The notes under the pieces are model-generated. The model worked only from the letters and a program-made list of their open reading frames with translations. It did not search any database and was not told the origin of the DNA. Of a DNA stretch of 64,000 bases, positions 53,832 to 61,639 are shown piece by piece. Both the position numbers and the translations under genes were made by a program. Each line of letters opens with the position of its first letter. The stretch's first letter is position 1. This DNA comes from Deinococcus hopiensis KR-140 (lineage in GTDB: Bacteria; Deinococcota; Deinococci; Deinococcales; Deinococcaceae), in NCBI GenBank assembly GCA_943327755.2, contig CALPYF020000007.1, positions 67,954 through 131,953 of the forward strand, read 5' to 3'.

Positions 53832-53879
53832 ATGACCCACCAGCTCAACCTCCACCGCGACCCCTGCGCAGGCTGCTGA
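53832..53879 (+). CDS. Possible 15-aa leader peptide
   Basis: TAGCAT eight bases before an ATG opens MTHQLNLHRDPCAGC and a stop, four bases before the GTG of the next gene. The position, the leaderless arrangement and the closing Cys-x-x-Cys suggest a leader peptide or the true translation entry of the operon. It is too short to be sure. Confidence 0.35.
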   Translation: MTHQLNLHRDPCAGC

Positions 53880-53882
53880 GCC

Positions 53883-54554
53883 GTGACGCTCTCCGCGCAT
53901 CTCGACACCCTGCGCGCCGGCGGCCTGATCCTCATCCCCGGCGTGACTGTCTCCCGGCAGGCCCCGGAAATCCACATCGACCTCCAGGCCCTGCTCAGCC
54001 TGCCCGCCGGCACCGCCGCCTTTTACGACCTGGCGACCTTCGATGACGAGGACTTCATGGCCACCGTGCCCGACGGGCGGCCCCGGCTGGAGCAGCTGCG
54101 CGACCCGCGCCCGGCCGAGCGCGTCGACCTGCGCACCATCACCCGGGCCCTCACCCGCTTCGAGCGGTACCGGGGCGAGCCTGCCGTCCTGACCGTCACC
54201 GCGCCCCTGCACGGCGCGCTGATCACCTGCGTCACCAGCGAACCCTGGTACGCCGAGTTCGCCGAGGCCTGTGAGGGGGCAGAGGCGCAAGCGGCCGCGC
54301 AGGCCCACGAGGCGCGTCAGGCGCAGGCCGACCAGGAAAGCGCCGCGCTCGAGGCGCACGCCCGTCGACTGCGGATCATCGCGGATCACGGGGCGTTCCA
54401 GAAACTCGCGCGGGTGAAGAACACCACCATGCGCACGCTCGTGGCGTACGCGACCGCGCAGCAGCCCGAGACGGTCGCGGCGCTCGGGGAGGCCCGCACC
54501 CGCGAGCTCGTGCAGGAACTGCGAGACCACGTCATGTTCGGCCAGACCCCATGA
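53883..54554 (+). CDS. Hypothetical protein, first gene of the OLD-nuclease operon
   Basis: The 223-aa protein starts at GTG 53883 without a clear ribosome site, probably by coupling to the short upstream frame. The N-terminal part is mixed alpha/beta (LILIPGVTVSRQAPEIHIDL) and the C-terminal part helical and Ala-rich (EAQAAAQAHEARQAQADQES). No family was recognised. It is coupled to the next gene by ATGA. Confidence 0.72.
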   Translation: MTLSAHLDTLRAGGLILIPGVTVSRQAPEIHIDLQALLSLPAGTAAFYDLATFDDEDFMATVPDGRPRLEQLRDPRPAERVDLRTITRALTRFERYRGEPAVLTVTAPLHGALITCVTSEPWYAEFAEACEGAEAQAAAQAHEARQAQADQESAALEAHARRLRIIADHGAFQKLARVKNTTMRTLVAYATAQQPETVAALGEARTRELVQELRDHVMFGQTP

Positions 54555-55297
54555 CCAGCGCGCCGACCCCCACCCCACCAGTGTTCAGCAATCAGGCGCG
54601 CGAGGCGATCTTCGCCCGGCTGGGCGCCTCCCTGCGGCCCCTGCGCTTCATTCCGCCTGCGGCCCGCTGGCCCCTGATTGAGGCGCTGCTGACGTACCTG
54701 CCCCCCGTGACGCCCGAGCAGGCGCGCGCGCCCCTGATGGGCATGCACGCCCACCTCGACGCACTGGACCGCATCCTGCGCGGTCAGCCGGGCAGTGCCG
54801 CCTTTCCAGACGCCCCACAGGCCGCTGCGCGCGCGTACCTCGACCGCCTGCAGGGCCCCACCGTCGCCGACCTGCCCATCCCCCCCCTGCTGCCCTACCT
54901 GAGAGACCTGAATGAAGACCTGAACCTGGACGACATGGCCCTGCACCTGGCCCAGACGCGGCGCAGCGTCCCCGCATACCGGGAAAGCGCCCTGTGCCTG
55001 ATCCTGTACGCCCTCACGGAGGCCGATCGCGCCGCCGATCAGCTGGCGCGCGAGCGTGGCGTGCACGTCCCGTGGGAAACGTCCGCAGGAGAACTGGCCG
55101 AACTGACCACCCGCCCTCTCACCTCCCGTGAATTCGAGGCGCTGCTGCTGCTCGAAACCACCCTGAACACGGCGCAGGCCGCCCGGCAGGGCCAGGCCAG
55201 CCTGCACACCTGGAAGCGCCTCGCCAGGGCCGCGATCCGCGCAGGGCTGGCCCGCAGTCCCCTGCCGTGGGTGGACGGCTGGCGGGTACCCACGTGA
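54551..55297 (+). CDS. Hypothetical helical protein, second gene of the OLD-nuclease operon
   Basis: The 248-aa protein is nearly all alpha-helical (SNQAREAIFARLGASLRPLR, MALHLAQTRRSVPAYRESAL), with a final segment TWKRLARAAIRAGLARSPLP that could be a small DNA-binding helix pair. It starts on ATGA and its TGA overlaps the GTG of the nuclease gene, so all three proteins should be made together. It was not recognised. Confidence 0.72.
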   Translation: MTSAPTPTPPVFSNQAREAIFARLGASLRPLRFIPPAARWPLIEALLTYLPPVTPEQARAPLMGMHAHLDALDRILRGQPGSAAFPDAPQAAARAYLDRLQGPTVADLPIPPLLPYLRDLNEDLNLDDMALHLAQTRRSVPAYRESALCLILYALTEADRAADQLARERGVHVPWETSAGELAELTTRPLTSREFEALLLLETTLNTAQAARQGQASLHTWKRLARAAIRAGLARSPLPWVDGWRVPT

Positions 55298-57063
55298 GCC
55301 GGCGCCGTCCACTCCAGCATGCGGCCGCCCCCGGCCCCGACCCGGCACGGAGGCAGGAGAGGCAGGCGTCCGCCGCAGACCGCGTCGACGACTGGGTGAA
55401 CCGGGTGGCGAGTGTCACCATCCCAGCCTTCCACCAGATCCGGGACCTGAGCGTCCCGCTTCACCACCGCATGACCGTGCTGATCGGCCTGAACGGCAGC
55501 GGCAAGAGCAGCGTCCTGGCAGCCATCAACGCCCAGGCTTGCACCTTCCAGTTCAACATGCGCGGCCTGTCCATGGTGACAGACCCGCCGCATACCGTGG
55601 ATCGCCTGATTGCAGATCACGAACTCACCGTGCTGTCCCAGAGCGGGCCGCTAGACGCGGATCAGCTCGCGCCGTTCGCGCCAGCAGAGATGAAACGCCT
55701 GGGCCACTTGTTGACCCAGGACCGCGCGCTGCAACTTGAAATCGCCCGCATCTTCGCCGCGATCCTGGGAGTGGACACCGGGCAGACCCTCGACGTGCAG
55801 GCCCCCGAAACACCGGGGGATCCCATCAGTGTGCACGTCCTGCAGCAAGGCGCCGCGGTCCCCGTTCATCACGCCAGCAAGGGCACCCGCGAGATTGTCA
55901 TCCTGGCCATCATCATCGGCTTCCGCCAGGCCGTCGTGACCCACGAGATGCGGCGCAATCAGCAGCTGCTCAAGAAGGCCGATGAGCGCTCCAGAAAAGC
56001 AGCCCGGGGAGGCGGGGGCAGCACGAAGGGCGGCGCGTGGTTCACCGGCAGCGCCCTGATCGTGGATCGGCGGCGAGTCAGTACGGTCGGCAGTGGCGGC
56101 GGCCGACACCGCATCTCCCGGCAGCCTGGGCTGCTGCTGCTGGACGAGCCCGGTGTGGGCCTGCATCCGGGCGCGCAGCGGCGCCTGCTGGACTACCTGT
56201 TACAGCATTCCCGCCTGCAGCAGGTGGTCCTGGTCACTCACTCGCCCTTCCTGATCGACCTGGAGTCCGGCGGCAGTTCAACGACATTGGCCGTCGAAAT
56301 GGAAGCGGGTGGCGTTCAGGTCAGGCCGCTGGATCAAGCCCGGGATCACCGCGCCCTCCTGCCCTGGCGCGAAGCCCTCGGCCTGGACCTCACCCGGCAG
56401 ATCCTGTGGGAGCATCCCACCCTGCTGGTCGAGGGCAAGAGTGACCGCCACTACCTCGGTGCCATGTCCGGCTTCTGCGGCGCCGCCCTCCGGCCAGGAA
56501 CGGGCGTGGTGCAGGGCGGCGGCACGCGGCGCATGGTGCCGACCGTCCACGCCCTACTTTCCTTTGACCTGGCCGCCACGCGGTCGAGTGAACTGATTGT
56601 GCTGCTCGACTCCGATCTGAACAATGCCGACGCCGACCAGGTGGAGCAGCTCGTCACGCGGGTGGTGAAGTGCGGCGACCACGCCCGGCCCCTGCGCGCC
56701 GGCACGAAGCGCCTGGGGGAGATCGAGGACTTGTTCGAGCCCGCCGAGTACATGACGCTGTTCAAGCGCCGCTATCCCCATCTGGCACACGTCCCACTGC
56801 ATCTGGAGGGACCGCCGCCGTCCGGACCCCACGTGAGGTGTAGCAATACCACCTTGCCGAAGGCTATTACCGCCATGCTCAAGCAGATTGGCGACCCGCT
56901 CGGTAATGAGAACTTCCACGCCGAAGTCTCCCAGCAGCTCGCCGATGATCCTGGCCTTCTACTGACCATGAACATTAGTGACGCGACCCGTCAGCGGTTC
57001 GCGGGACTGATCGAGGCGATCAACCGGCACGTCGATGAGATCCGGGCGGCGCGGCGGCCGTGA
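55294..57063 (+). CDS. OLD-family ATPase with TOPRIM nuclease domain
   Basis: The 589-aa protein has an ABC-type ATPase with Walker A GLNGSGKS (65-72), Walker B LLLLDEPGVGLHP (about 279-291) and the switch histidine VLVTHSPFLIDL, followed by a TOPRIM domain with LLVEGKSDRHYLGAMS (about 376-391) and LIVLLDSDLNNAD (about 433-445). This is the OLD nuclease plan, used in phage exclusion and, as GajA, in Gabija. No UvrD-like GajB partner is adjacent; the two unknown coupled genes upstream take that place. A Gly/Ser/Lys-rich insert lies near 225-250. Confidence 0.9.
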   Translation: MSRRRPLQHAAAPGPDPARRQERQASAADRVDDWVNRVASVTIPAFHQIRDLSVPLHHRMTVLIGLNGSGKSSVLAAINAQACTFQFNMRGLSMVTDPPHTVDRLIADHELTVLSQSGPLDADQLAPFAPAEMKRLGHLLTQDRALQLEIARIFAAILGVDTGQTLDVQAPETPGDPISVHVLQQGAAVPVHHASKGTREIVILAIIIGFRQAVVTHEMRRNQQLLKKADERSRKAARGGGGSTKGGAWFTGSALIVDRRRVSTVGSGGGRHRISRQPGLLLLDEPGVGLHPGAQRRLLDYLLQHSRLQQVVLVTHSPFLIDLESGGSSTTLAVEMEAGGVQVRPLDQARDHRALLPWREALGLDLTRQILWEHPTLLVEGKSDRHYLGAMSGFCGAALRPGTGVVQGGGTRRMVPTVHALLSFDLAATRSSELIVLLDSDLNNADADQVEQLVTRVVKCGDHARPLRAGTKRLGEIEDLFEPAEYMTLFKRRYPHLAHVPLHLEGPPPSGPHVRCSNTTLPKAITAMLKQIGDPLGNENFHAEVSQQLADDPGLLLTMNISDATRQRFAGLIEAINRHVDEIRAARRP

Positions 57064-57126
57064 CAGTGCCCCGTGCTGCGCGTGCCACGGGCTGCCACTG
57101 GGCGTCTCCTGCCCCCTCCGAATTTA

Positions 57127-57144
57127 AAACATACGTGGTAAACT
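57127..57144 (+). promoter_or_regulatory. Repeated promoter, copy 5
   Basis: ACATACGTGGTAAACT holds the TAAACT -10 (57139-57144); the -35 position is poor. It lies 43 bases before the 57188 start. Confidence 0.6.
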
Positions 57145-57187
57145 CCTGGGCAATCGATTAGCACCTCGCCCCCACAGGAGCTCACCC

Positions 57188-57607
57188 ATGACCCGACAGC
57201 TGACCCTGACGCCCCACCCCCTCACGCGCCGCACCTACCCGCTGCCGCTGCTGCTCACCGGCGCCGTCGCCGGCGGCCTGCTCGGCCTCCTGGGCGGCGG
57301 CGTCCTGCTGTGGCTGAACGTGGGCCCCGACGCGCCCCCCCTCCTGAGCGTCGCGATCGGCGTGGCCGTGGGCACTGCCCGCGCCGCGTTCGGCGGGCCC
57401 CTCGCGCGCACCGGCGAGCGCCTGACGCTGTACGGACCCACCGCGCGGCCACTGCAACTCGACCTGAGCCGGCAGAACCGCGACGACCTGCGGGACGCCC
57501 AGCGCCTGCACCGTAGCGGACAAGGGGACACCCTCATCCGCTACGTGACGCCTTCAGGCGTTACCGAGTTCTACGCGAGCGACATCCGCACGGCCGTCAC
57601 GGACTAA
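57188..57607 (+). CDS. Membrane protein with two TM segments
   Basis: The 139-aa protein has two Gly/Leu-rich transmembrane segments (about 19-45 and 50-72) and a soluble C-terminal half (TARPLQLDLSRQNRDDLRDA). CAGGAG precedes the ATG. It belongs to the set of small genes served by the repeated promoter. The function is unknown. Confidence 0.75.
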   Translation: MTRQLTLTPHPLTRRTYPLPLLLTGAVAGGLLGLLGGGVLLWLNVGPDAPPLLSVAIGVAVGTARAAFGGPLARTGERLTLYGPTARPLQLDLSRQNRDDLRDAQRLHRSGQGDTLIRYVTPSGVTEFYASDIRTAVTD

Positions 57608-57618
57608 ACCGAAGCCCG

Positions 57619-58827
57619 TCAGGCGTACTTGAGCCGGTTGATGTAATTGGTCAGTTCCGTACGGTCCGTCCAGTGGGCGGCCAGTGGCAGGATCGCGACA
57701 AGGGCGTCTCTCAGCAGGAAGCGCAGCTCGTGCACCCTCTCCCAGGCCACCGTGCTGGACGTGCGCCCATGCATGATGCTGCTGCGGATGTTGTACAAGG
57801 CCTTGACCTGCTTTCGGCGCTCGAGTCGCGTCTCAACGGTCTGTGCAGTCAGGAAGGCCATGGCGTCCGCGACCGTCTCGGCGACCGCATTCTGGTCGGT
57901 GAACAGGATCTCCAGCACCACTGCGAGATTCAGGAATGCGCCCTCCGGATCCTGCTGCGTCTGTGCCGTACCGAGCCACTCAAAGCAGCGCAGGAGTGTC
58001 CGCTGCCAGTTGTTCAGGCTGTTGCGGTCCTGTGCGAGAAGGGCGGGCAGCTGCGCGAGGACCAGTCCCTCGAAGCTCGCAGGGGAGACCTGCTCCAACC
58101 GAAGTTCATCAATCTCGACGTGATCAAGCGGCCGCTGACTGACGGACATGCCCCGCGCCTCAAGCATCAGTGAGATGTGCTCGCCGATCCGTTCGTCACC
58201 GGACGCACTCAGGTCGACGTCCTGGGGAAAGTCGTGGGTCAGCATCGTCAGGCCGCGGAGGAGATGAAGGGCGGTCCGGGTGGCCGTGATGGCGTCATGC
58301 CTCAAGCGGGCGTCTGTGCCACTGGCCCCGTACAGACTCACCGTCGCGTTCCTGAGCTGCCGCAGCGTCTGAAGGACGTCGTTTCTGAGGACCTGCTGAA
58401 GATGTGGTGTGTCGGGGGAAGGTACACCGAATTGCGCGTTCACGAGTGCAGTGATCGCCGGGTCGTCCAGGTACTGGAAGGTGACGGGCCCCATGCGGAG
58501 TGGGGGGATGACGAGCAGCCCGTGCACGGGCGTGACCAGAAGACGCGGGGGCGAGGCATTCAGTTGGGTCTCGGCAGCCGTGATCTCCTTTTCAAGGTCT
58601 GCACGGTTCAGTCCTGTGGCAACGCCCCGCGCCAGTTGCAGCACGAGGGCGCGGGCATCAGCGCGAGTTGCGCGGGTCGACCAGGGCAGCGTCGCGGAGA
58701 GCTCCTCGGTCACTGAGCGCAGCCTTGGGTCATTGGCCAGTTGGTCCTCCAGGGTCAATTCCCGGTCGAGTCCCTGGGTCAACGCGGTGATCTGATCGGC
58801 GATGGTCTTGAGTGCGTTGGGATGCAT
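57619..58827 (-). CDS. Apea-like HEPN protein
   Basis: The 402-aa protein has a long helical/mixed N-terminal region and a C-terminal all-alpha domain with RRKQVKALYNIRSSIMHGRT near 336-356, the lY-x-hRS-hhHG signature of Apea-like HEPN domains found in phage-defence genes. CATACT eight bases before ATG 58827 on the minus strand suggests a leaderless message; the frame stays open farther upstream. It is divergent from the repeated promoter at 58917. Confidence 0.78.
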   Translation of the reverse strand: MHPNALKTIADQITALTQGLDRELTLEDQLANDPRLRSVTEELSATLPWSTRATRADARALVLQLARGVATGLNRADLEKEITAAETQLNASPPRLLVTPVHGLLVIPPLRMGPVTFQYLDDPAITALVNAQFGVPSPDTPHLQQVLRNDVLQTLRQLRNATVSLYGASGTDARLRHDAITATRTALHLLRGLTMLTHDFPQDVDLSASGDERIGEHISLMLEARGMSVSQRPLDHVEIDELRLEQVSPASFEGLVLAQLPALLAQDRNSLNNWQRTLLRCFEWLGTAQTQQDPEGAFLNLAVVLEILFTDQNAVAETVADAMAFLTAQTVETRLERRKQVKALYNIRSSIMHGRTSSTVAWERVHELRFLLRDALVAILPLAAHWTDRTELTNYINRLKYA

Positions 58828-58916
58828 GCCTTGGAGTATGGCAAGGCGGTGACGTCTTGCGAGGATGGATTGAACGAGAATCAGCACTGGGCGGAGAAAA
58901 AAACCGCTGTGCCATC

Positions 58917-58946
58917 TTGCCAATTCTGCACTATTCGTGGTAAACT
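58917..58946 (+). promoter_or_regulatory. Repeated promoter, copy 6
   Basis: TTGCCA, 18 bp, TAAACT within ATTCGTGGTAAACT. The leader that follows copies that of the 47345 gene almost base for base over 45 bases. Confidence 0.8.
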
Positions 58947-58988
58947 CTGAGCAGTTGGGAGCGGCAAGACTCCCGGCGAAGGAGCCCC

Positions 58989-59162
58989 ATGACCATGCAC
59001 CTGATCATCGACCTGCCCGGCCAGCCCCCCCGCATCAAGACCACCACCCTTGAAGAGGGCCTGCACGACCTCGCCCGCCTCCTGGGCGTGAGCGACGCGG
59101 AACCCGAGCCCAGCGGCGACGCCGAGGCCGCCTACCAGCGCCTCCTGCGCGACCTGCGCTGA
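58989..59162 (+). CDS. 57-aa protein under the repeated promoter
   Basis: GAAGGAG lies eight bases before the ATG. The product (MTMHLIIDLPGQPPRIKTTT...) has a short beta start and a helix ending in YQRLLRDLR. It has the same leader as the 47345 gene but a different protein. Good promoter, ribosome site and codon use support it. The function is unknown. Confidence 0.72.
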   Translation: MTMHLIIDLPGQPPRIKTTTLEEGLHDLARLLGVSDAEPEPSGDAEAAYQRLLRDLR

Positions 59163-59262
59163 CCCCCCGGCGCCCCCCGGCCGCTGGGGGGCGCACCCGC
59201 CCCCACGCGACGTATCCTGAAGCCGCCCACCCGGGCCACCCCACGACCAGGAGCACCCCACA

Positions 59263-59550
59263 ATGCCCCCTGCGAACCCCCCTGGGCGCCATCCCACCGC
59301 GCAGGCAAGCGCGGCCCTGCGCGAGCAGCTGCGCCACCCGTACGCCGTCCCCGGGCCCCACACGCCCGCCGAGCAGGCCGAATTCGCCGAGTACCTCACC
59401 ACGCGCGGCGTCGCCATCACCTGGAGTGACCGGCACCCCGGCGCGTTCAGCGCCCAGACCGACCTCTGCCCGCACGTCTGGACCTGGCGGCAGGCCCGCG
59501 GCGACCTGCACACCCCACCCCCACAGGAGCACCCCACATGCCCGACCTGA
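59263..59550 (+). CDS. Hypothetical small protein
   Basis: The 95-aa soluble protein has a Pro-rich start and the segment TPAEQAEFAEYLTTRGVAIT. AGGAGCACCCCACA precedes the ATG, the same arrangement as in the next gene, which it overlaps by 13 bp. TATCCT about 50 bases upstream may be its -10. It was not recognised. Confidence 0.68.
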   Translation: MPPANPPGRHPTAQASAALREQLRHPYAVPGPHTPAEQAEFAEYLTTRGVAITWSDRHPGAFSAQTDLCPHVWTWRQARGDLHTPPPQEHPTCPT

Positions 59551-59894
59551 CCAGCACCCTGCCGCCCCTGCACGTCACGCTCATCGCCGTGAGCCTCCAG
59601 GTAGCCCTCCTGAGCGCCGTCGTCGCCGCCGGCGCCGAAACCGCCCGGATCTTCCCCGCCGCCCGCGCCAGGGCGCAGGTCTTCATGAACGCCGCCACCG
59701 TGTCCCTGGTCGGGTCCCTGCTCACCGCCGGACTCACCGCCCTGCCCAGCGAGCACGCGCCCACCGCCCTGGCCGTCCTGAAGTGGACGTACGTCATCTG
59801 CGGCAGTGGCCTGCAGGTCCTGGGCCTCAAGCTGCTGGCCGACGCCCTGACCGGCCGCACCGACCTGAGCGACTATGAACCCAGCGAAGCCTGA
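59538..59894 (+). CDS. Membrane protein with three TM segments
   Basis: The 118-aa protein has hydrophobic segments at about 10-35, 50-70 and 78-102 and a short acidic tail. CAGGAGCACCCCAC precedes the ATG. Its end overlaps the start of the 59875 gene by 20 bp, indicating an operon 59263-60591. Confidence 0.73.
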   Translation: MPDLTSTLPPLHVTLIAVSLQVALLSAVVAAGAETARIFPAARARAQVFMNAATVSLVGSLLTAGLTALPSEHAPTALAVLKWTYVICGSGLQVLGLKLLADALTGRTDLSDYEPSEA

Positions 59895-60591
59895 ACTGCG
59901 CAGCCGCGTCGACGTGCGCGTCGGCGGCGCGTGGGTCACCGGCAGCGTGTACCACCTCGACCAGTCCACCCAGGAACTCCGGGTGGTGCTCGAGGGGAGC
60001 GGGGCGTTCATCCGCGTGCCCGCCCCCTGGACGGACGTGCGGGTCAGCGCCACCCAGCGGCGCGCGGGCCGCCTGAACCTCACGGACCTGGACCTGCGCG
60101 GCACGCTCATCGACGGCCGGACGCGCGACTGGCCCGACGCGCGCGACCAGCGCCGCGTGCGGCTGTTCCTGGACGCCCTGCGCCCCCACAGCGCCCCGGC
60201 GCAGGGCGCCGACCTCGTGCGGCAGTGGGCGTACCACGGGGAGCGGGAGGTCATTCCAGACGGGCAGGGCGCGTGTGACGTGTGCGGCCGCACCCAGGCC
60301 CGCTACCGCTTCACGCTCCGGCATGTGGTCAGCGGCGCGGCGCTGCGCGTCACGGGCGAGTGCGTGCCCACCTGGCCCGACCCGTTCCTGGCCCGCGCGA
60401 TCCGCGAGGACCGCGACGCGCTCGCCCAGGCGGCCGCGGCGAACCGCTGGCACGCCCGGATCCTCGCGGCCGCCCAGGTGGACCCCCGCGTGCAGGCGCG
60501 GCGTGAGCAGCTGCTCAGCGACCTCGCGCGCGGCGCACTGAGCGCCGCCGACCAGCGGCTCGTGCGGAGCGTCAGGGGCGCTGGATCATGA
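59875..60591 (+). CDS. Protein with one zinc-ribbon-like motif
   Basis: The 238-aa protein has a beta-rich start (VDVRVGGAWVTGSVYHLDQS), then ACDVCGRTQARYRFTLRHVV and a later GECV, which together look like a CxxC...C treble-clef or ribbon as seen in small phage and plasmid proteins. The C-terminal third is helical and basic. It overlaps the convergent lipoprotein gene by 20 bp. The role is unknown. Confidence 0.72.
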   Translation: MNPAKPELRSRVDVRVGGAWVTGSVYHLDQSTQELRVVLEGSGAFIRVPAPWTDVRVSATQRRAGRLNLTDLDLRGTLIDGRTRDWPDARDQRRVRLFLDALRPHSAPAQGADLVRQWAYHGEREVIPDGQGACDVCGRTQARYRFTLRHVVSGAALRVTGECVPTWPDPFLARAIREDRDALAQAAAANRWHARILAAAQVDPRVQARREQLLSDLARGALSAADQRLVRSVRGAGS

Positions 60592-61198
60592 CGCTCCAGC
60601 CCGACCAGGACTCCTGCATCGTCACGCGCACGGCTTCCGTCGCGAATTCCCACTCGTCACCGCGCGGATCGAACGCGACCGGCGTGCCGGTCACGGCCGA
60701 GAGGCGCGCCGCGACCGTCGAGGGGTTCATGGGCGTGAACCCGAAGCAGCCGGAGCCGTCGTCATCCGTGCAGGGTGTGTCGTACGACAGATTCAGCAGC
60801 CGGTACAGCCCCAGGGGCGTCATGGCGTCCGCCGCGGCGCGCGCTTCCACGTCCGCCACCGGCCACCAGAACGGTTCCCTGGACGTCTCGGACCGCACCG
60901 GGACCGGCACCGACCGGCGCCCCTCGAACACGGCCGCCAGGGGAGAATCCACCACGAACGCCTGCCCGGCCCCGTCCTCGATGAAGCGGGTGCCCGCCAC
61001 GTCCCGCAGCGTGAAGTCCGCGCCGAGCGCCTGGGCGTTCGCGGCGATCTCCTCCGGGGACAGGCGCGTGCCCAGGAAGCACCCGTCCCCGCAGCCCACC
61101 GAGGCGTCCGGCACCAGGGTCAGCAAGGTGCCCGGCGTGAACGTGGCGGGGCGGGCGGCGCAGGCCGTCAGGAAAAGCAGCAGCAGCAGTCGGGGCAC
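60572..61198 (-). CDS. Lipoprotein with GTG leaderless start
   Basis: The 208-aa protein starts at GTG 61198, seven bases after CATACT on the minus strand. It has a short lipoprotein signal (MPRLLLLLFLTACAARP, lipobox LTAC). The mature part has two Cys pairs (GCGDGC and CTDDDGSGC) and a beta-rich end. The frame continues upstream, but that part is antisense to the HU gene. The function is unknown. Confidence 0.75.
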   Translation of the reverse strand: MPRLLLLLFLTACAARPATFTPGTLLTLVPDASVGCGDGCFLGTRLSPEEIAANAQALGADFTLRDVAGTRFIEDGAGQAFVVDSPLAAVFEGRRSVPVPVRSETSREPFWWPVADVEARAAADAMTPLGLYRLLNLSYDTPCTDDDGSGCFGFTPMNPSTVAARLSAVTGTPVAFDPRGDEWEFATEAVRVTMQESWSGWSVMIQRP

Positions 61199-61240
61199 GC
61201 GCGGCAGTATGCCCGCCGCGCCGCCCGCAGGAGGACGCAC

Positions 61241-61249
61241 ATGACGTAG
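61241..61249 (+). other. AGGAGG-served ATG-ACG-TAG at the original HU start
   Basis: AGGAGG lies seven bases before ATG 61241, but codon 3 is TAG. The same frame continues into the HU coding sequence, so this is probably the former start. Confidence 0.65.
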
Positions 61250-61258
61250 CCCGGCACC

Positions 61259-61522
61259 GTGACCGTTCAGGAGCTCGCGCGGCAGGTCGCGCAGCGCACC
61301 ACCCTCAGTGACGAGCAGGCCCGCGCGGCCGTCGACGCGCTTCTCAGCAGCGTCGTGACGGCCCTGCGCGGCGGGCGCGCCGTCACCCTGCACCGCCTGG
61401 GCCTGTTCAAGGTCAAGGCCACGCCCGAGCTCACCGGCGTGCGGGCAGGCGAGCCCACCGTGCGGCCCGCCAGCAAGAAGGTGCTGTTCCGCCCGGCGCC
61501 CGCCCTGCGCCCCCCGCGCTGA
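61259..61522 (+). CDS. HU/IHF-family DNA-binding protein
   Basis: The 87-aa HU-type protein reads MTVQELARQVAQRTTLSDEQ, AVDALLSSVVTALRGGRAVT, LHRLGLFKVKATPEL, and PTVRPASKKVLFRPAPALR at the C-terminus, which is the normal HU helix-helix-strand order. The GTG start has no ribosome site of its own; it lies ten bases after an AGGAGG-ATG-ACG-TAG in the same frame and would need re-initiation. The DNA-binding arm is short and Pro-poor. It may act as a plasmid nucleoid protein. Confidence 0.85.
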   Translation: MTVQELARQVAQRTTLSDEQARAAVDALLSSVVTALRGGRAVTLHRLGLFKVKATPELTGVRAGEPTVRPASKKVLFRPAPALRPPR

Positions 61523-61579
61523 GCGGGGTACTGTGAGCGCGCGGGGGCCGGAGCGGAGAACTCGCCCCGCGACCGATGA

Positions 61580-61607
61580 GACCGCCGCCCTGGGGAGGGC
61601 GGCGGTC
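61580..61607. terminator. Bidirectional hairpin terminator
   Basis: GACCGCCGCCCT pairs exactly with AGGGCGGCGGTC over a GGGG loop, between the convergent HU and HNH genes. Confidence 0.8.
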
Positions 61608-61639
61608 TTCACGTGGCCGCGCGGGCCAGACCGGGGCGC

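Noticed and set aside
60778..60789. Third copy of the palindrome TGTCGTACGACA
   Set aside because: Lies inside the coding sequence of the lipoprotein at 60572 (codons for SYDT), away from any promoter; probably chance.
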